In this document: in pieces, positions 61,401-64,000 of the stretch | Layout: every line of letters begins with the position of its first letter | How positions within the stretch are numbered: position 1 is the stretch's first letter | DNA from: Hydractinia symbiolongicarpus | Lineage: Eukaryota > Cnidaria > Hydrozoa > Anthoathecata > Hydractiniidae | Direction of reading: 5' to 3' | Assembly: GCF_029227915.1 (NCBI RefSeq) | Contig: NC_079885.1 | Coordinates: forward strand, 13,897,001-13,961,000 | Length of the DNA stretch: 64,000 nucleotides | The notes under the pieces: model-generated | Seen by the model: the letters and a program-made list of their open reading frames with translations, nothing else | The model's database searches: none | What the model was told of the DNA's origin: nothing | Position numbers and translations under genes: made by a program

Positions 61401-61991
61401 CCTTTTCCTTGACGCCATGGCTATAGAACACTGTCAACTACGTGCACAGCCCTCTAAAGGCTGTAATATTGCCTTTTGCAGCCAAATAAACGCTTAACAC
61501 GTAAATAACGTGGTTCCACCACCCTTCGCGGGATACCATTACTCTAGTCCTTCCAGTCTCAATAGACTATAACGTACAAAGTCCTTTTCCTTGGCGCCAT
61601 GGCTTTAGAACACTTTTAACTCCGTGCACAGCCCTCTAAAGGCTGTAATATGGCCATTTGCAGTTAAAATAAAGGCTTTAAACGCAAACACTGTCGTTCC
61701 AACTGCCTGCGCAGGTTACCATAGGAGTAGTCCTTCCAGTCTCAATGGACTATGACGTCCCAAGTCCTTTTCCTTGGCGCCATGGCTAAGAACACTGTTA
61801 ACTACGTGCACAGCCCTCTAAAGGCAGTAATATGGCCATTTGCAGCCTAATAAAGGCCTTACACGTAAATCACGTTCTTCCACGTCCCCAGCAAGGCTAC
61901 CAATGGTCTAGTGTTCCCAGTCTTAATGGAATAAGACGTCCAAAGTCCTTTTCCTTGACGCCATGGCTATAGAACACTGTCAACTACGTGC
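58471..61991. repeat. mixed monomers with a 2,185-bp spaced repeat
   Basis: Monomers of types b, c, d, h, e, a, c2, g and j. The pair h-c-e (TTAATTTCGTGCACGG, CACGTTTTTCCACG, AATAAACGCTTAAC, CATTACTCTAGTCC, ACTATAACGTAC) occurs near 59,030-59,400 and again near 61,214-61,580, at an offset of 2,185 bp. j monomers near 60,207 and 61,664 share an inserted A (GTTAAAATAAAGG). A c2-g-j stretch at about 59.76-60.3 kb resembles 22.3-22.9 kb. I see no non-satellite sequence. Confidence 0.82.
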
Positions 61992-63080
61992 ACAGCCCTC
62001 TAAAGTCAGTAATATGGCCTTTTGCGGCCTAATAAAGCGTTTACACGAAAATACCGTGATTCCACCACCCTCCGCGGGATACCATAGGAGTAGTCCTTCC
62101 AGTCTCAATGGACTATGACGTCCCAAGTCGTTTGGTTTGTCGCCGTGACGTTTAAAAACCCGCAAGTACGCGCACAGTCCTCTAAATGCTATAGTATGGC
62201 TTTTGTAAGTCTAAAAAAGGCCTTACGCGTAAATCACGTGCTTCCACTCTCCAAACCAGGCTACCAATGGTGTACTTTCCGACTATCATTGAACTACGAC
62301 GTCCCAATTCCTTTTCCTTGGCGCTTTAGCGTTAAAACACATTTAACTACGTGCACGGCCCTTTGAACGCTGTAATATGGCCATTTGCAGCCTATTAAAG
62401 GCCTTATACGTAAATACTGTCGCTCCACCTGCCTGCGCAAGTTACCATTGGTCTAGTGTTTTCAGTCTCAATGTAATATGACGTCCCAAGTCATTTTCCT
62501 TGGCGCCATGGCTTTAGAACACTTTTAACTCCGTGCACAGCCCTCTAAAGGCTGTAATATGGCCATTTGCAGTTAAATAAAGGCTTTAAACGTAAACACT
62601 GTCGTTCCAATTGCCTGCGCAGGTTACCATAGGAGTAGTCCTTTCAGTCTCAATGGACTATGACGTCCCAAGTCCTTTTCCTTGGCGCCATGGCTATAGA
62701 ACACTGTTAACTACGTGCACAGCCCTCTAAAGGCAGTAATATGGCCATTTGCAGCCTAATAAAGGCCTTACACGTAAATCACGTTCTTCCACGTCCCCAG
62801 CAAGGCTACCAATGGTCTAGTGTTCCCAGTCTTAATGGAATAAGACGTCCAAAGTCCTTTTCCTTGACGCCATGGCTATAGAACACTGTTAACTACGTGC
62901 ACAGCCCTCTAAAGGCAGTAATATGGCCATTTGCAGCCTAATAAAGGCCTTACACGTAAATCACGTTCTTCCACGTCCCCAGCAAGGCTACCAATGGTCT
63001 AGTGTTCCCAGTCTTAATGGAATAGGACGTCCAAAGTCCTTTTCCTAGACGCCATGGCTATAAAACACTGTCAACTACGC
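61992..63080. repeat. 1.09-kb block, distant copy of 26.3-27.4 kb
   Basis: Matches 26,336-27,424 at a constant offset of 35,656 bp, including the CGTTTGGTTTGTCG variant, the 1-bp loss in GTGTACTTTCCGAC, CCAATTGCC and the doubled b-type monomer. Near its right end private changes appear (AATAGGACGTCC, TTCCTAGACG, CTATAAAACAC) and the monomer then takes a c2 ending. Confidence 0.88.
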
Positions 63081-64000
63081 GCACAGTCCTTTAAATGCTG
63101 TAATATTGCCTTTTGTAGCCAAATAAATGCCTTACACGTAAACCACGTGCTTCCACGCTCCCAACCAGGCTACCATTGGTCTAGTGTTTTCAGTCTCAAT
63201 GTAATATGACGTCCCAAGTCATTTTCCTTGGCGCCATAACTTTAGAACACTTTTAACTCCGTGCACAGCCCTCTAAAGGCTGTAATATGGCCATTTGCAG
63301 TTAAATAAAGGCTTTAAACGTAAACACTGTCGTTCGAACTGCCTGCGCAGGTTACCATAGGAGTAGTCCTTCCAGTCTCAATGGACTATGACGTCCCAAG
63401 TCCTTTTCCTTGACGCCATGGCTATAGAACACTGTTAACTACGTGCACAGCCCTCTAAAGTCAGTAATATGGCCATTTGCAGCCTAATAAAACCCTTACA
63501 CGTAAATCACGTTCTTCCACGTCCCCAGCAAGGCTACCAATGGTCTAGTGTTCCCAGTCTTAATGGAATAAGACGTCCAAAGTCCTTTTCCTTGACGCCA
63601 TGGCTATAGAACACTGTCAACTACGTGCACAGCCCTCTAAAGGCTGTAATATTGCCTTTTGTAGCCAAATAAAGGCTTTACACGGAAATAACGTGGTTCC
63701 ACCACCCTTCGCGGGATACCATTAGTCTACTCCTTCCAGTCTCAATGGACTATGACGTGCCAAGTCATTTTCCTTGGCGCCATGGCTTTAGCACACTGTT
63801 AACTCCGTGCACGGCCCTCTAAAGGCTGTAATATGGCCATTTGCAGCCTATTAAAGGCCTTGTACGTAAATACTGTCGCTCCACCTGCCTGCGCAAGTTA
63901 CCATTGGTGTAGTCCTTCCAGTCTCAATGGACTATGACGTCCCAAGTCGTTTTCTTTGTCGCCGTGACGTTTAAAAACCCGCAAGTACGCGCACAGTCCT
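63081..64000. repeat. right-hand end: c2, j, b, c, h and a partial f monomer
   Basis: The monomers continue in register. The final f monomer begins at 63,930 and is cut by the window end, so the array continues to the right. The b-like monomer at about 63,480 has the private AATAAAACCC. Confidence 0.85.

Larger units (their letters stand above)
1..64000. repeat. 182-bp tandem satellite array, whole window
   Basis: Landmarks such as GACGTC, GGCGCCATGG, CTACGTGCAC and TACCATTGG return every 182 bp from the first base to the last, always in the same orientation. Starting monomers at the base six before GACGTC gives starts at 5, 187, 369, 551, 733 and 915, and the same register can be followed to about 63,930. 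Dividing the length, and allowing for the shortened units, gives about 353 monomers. The array is cut at both ends by the window. Types differ mainly in consensus positions 13-60 and 75-182 and are arranged in higher-order repeats. This organisation is known from centromeric and other heterochromatic satellites of eukaryotes; the chromosomal location here is inference. No gene, RNA gene or mobile element interrupts it. Confidence 0.99.

Noticed and set aside
1-64000. Many 60-83-codon open reading frames, on both strands, as possible small proteins or a multigene family
   Set aside because: They lie within one or two satellite monomers, recur with the repeat, are read through the same bases in several frames, and lack any domain, signal peptide or independent conservation.
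1-64000. CRISPR-like array
   Set aside because: The units are 182 bp, directly adjacent and similar along their whole length. There are no short identical repeats separated by unrelated spacers and no cas genes.
1-64000. Telomeric repeats, ribosomal DNA or a transposon tail as the source of the satellite
   Set aside because: No short telomere-like tandem, no rRNA core sequence and no terminal repeats or polyprotein fragments were visible in any monomer type.
1-64000. Assignment to a named satellite family or species
   Set aside because: I do not recognise the monomer. A search of satellite and whole-genome databases with the 182-bp consensus would settle it; guessing would not.

Overview
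The whole 64-kb window is one uninterrupted array of tandem satellite DNA. I found no unique sequence, no gene, no RNA gene, no transposon insertion and no inverted block. The unit is a 182-bp monomer of about 48% GC. By my arithmetic roughly 353 copies lie head to tail, all on the same strand, and the array runs off both ends. This is eukaryotic chromosomal DNA, of the size and organisation seen in centromeric, pericentromeric or subtelomeric satellites. I do not recognise the family and cannot name the species. CpG is only mildly depleted in one monomer type and frequent in another, which argues weakly against a heavily CpG-methylated germline.

The monomers fall into about ten recognisable types, here called a, b, c, c2, d, e, f, g, h, j and a rare i. 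They form higher-order repeats (HORs). The left edge shows a 5-monomer order a-b-c-d-e (910 bp). From about 4 to 14 kb a 14-monomer unit (2,508 bp, with a 2,326-bp version) is repeated. At 17.6-20.8 kb there is a 9-monomer unit (1,638 bp), and at 19.8-22.4 kb a 6-monomer unit (1,092 bp). From 22.2 to 26.1 kb there are 1,802-bp and about 728-bp units. The stretches 26-36 kb and 58-64 kb are mixed, with several longer-range copies.

The most striking structure is a very recent tandem duplication of about 8.5 kb. Copy A (36,809-45,728; 8,920 bp) is followed directly by copy B (45,729-53,921; 8,193 bp). By eye they differ by about a dozen single bases plus one clean 4-monomer (728-bp) presence/absence. 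A cassette almost identical to those four monomers sits upstream at 35.3-36.0 kb. Inside each copy are three nested modules of 7, 9 and 6 monomers, all opening with f-g-j.

A deletion variant (164-bp monomer, 18 bp lost across short microhomology) occurs at 14 junctions and traces how blocks were copied. One monomer is cut to 127 bp.

Short open reading frames of 60-83 codons recur throughout. They are by-products of the repeat: 182 is not a multiple of 3, so the frame shifts with every monomer and none can become a long gene. I annotate no CDS. The value of the window lies in its record of satellite amplification, unequal exchange and module shuffling, not in a gene system.
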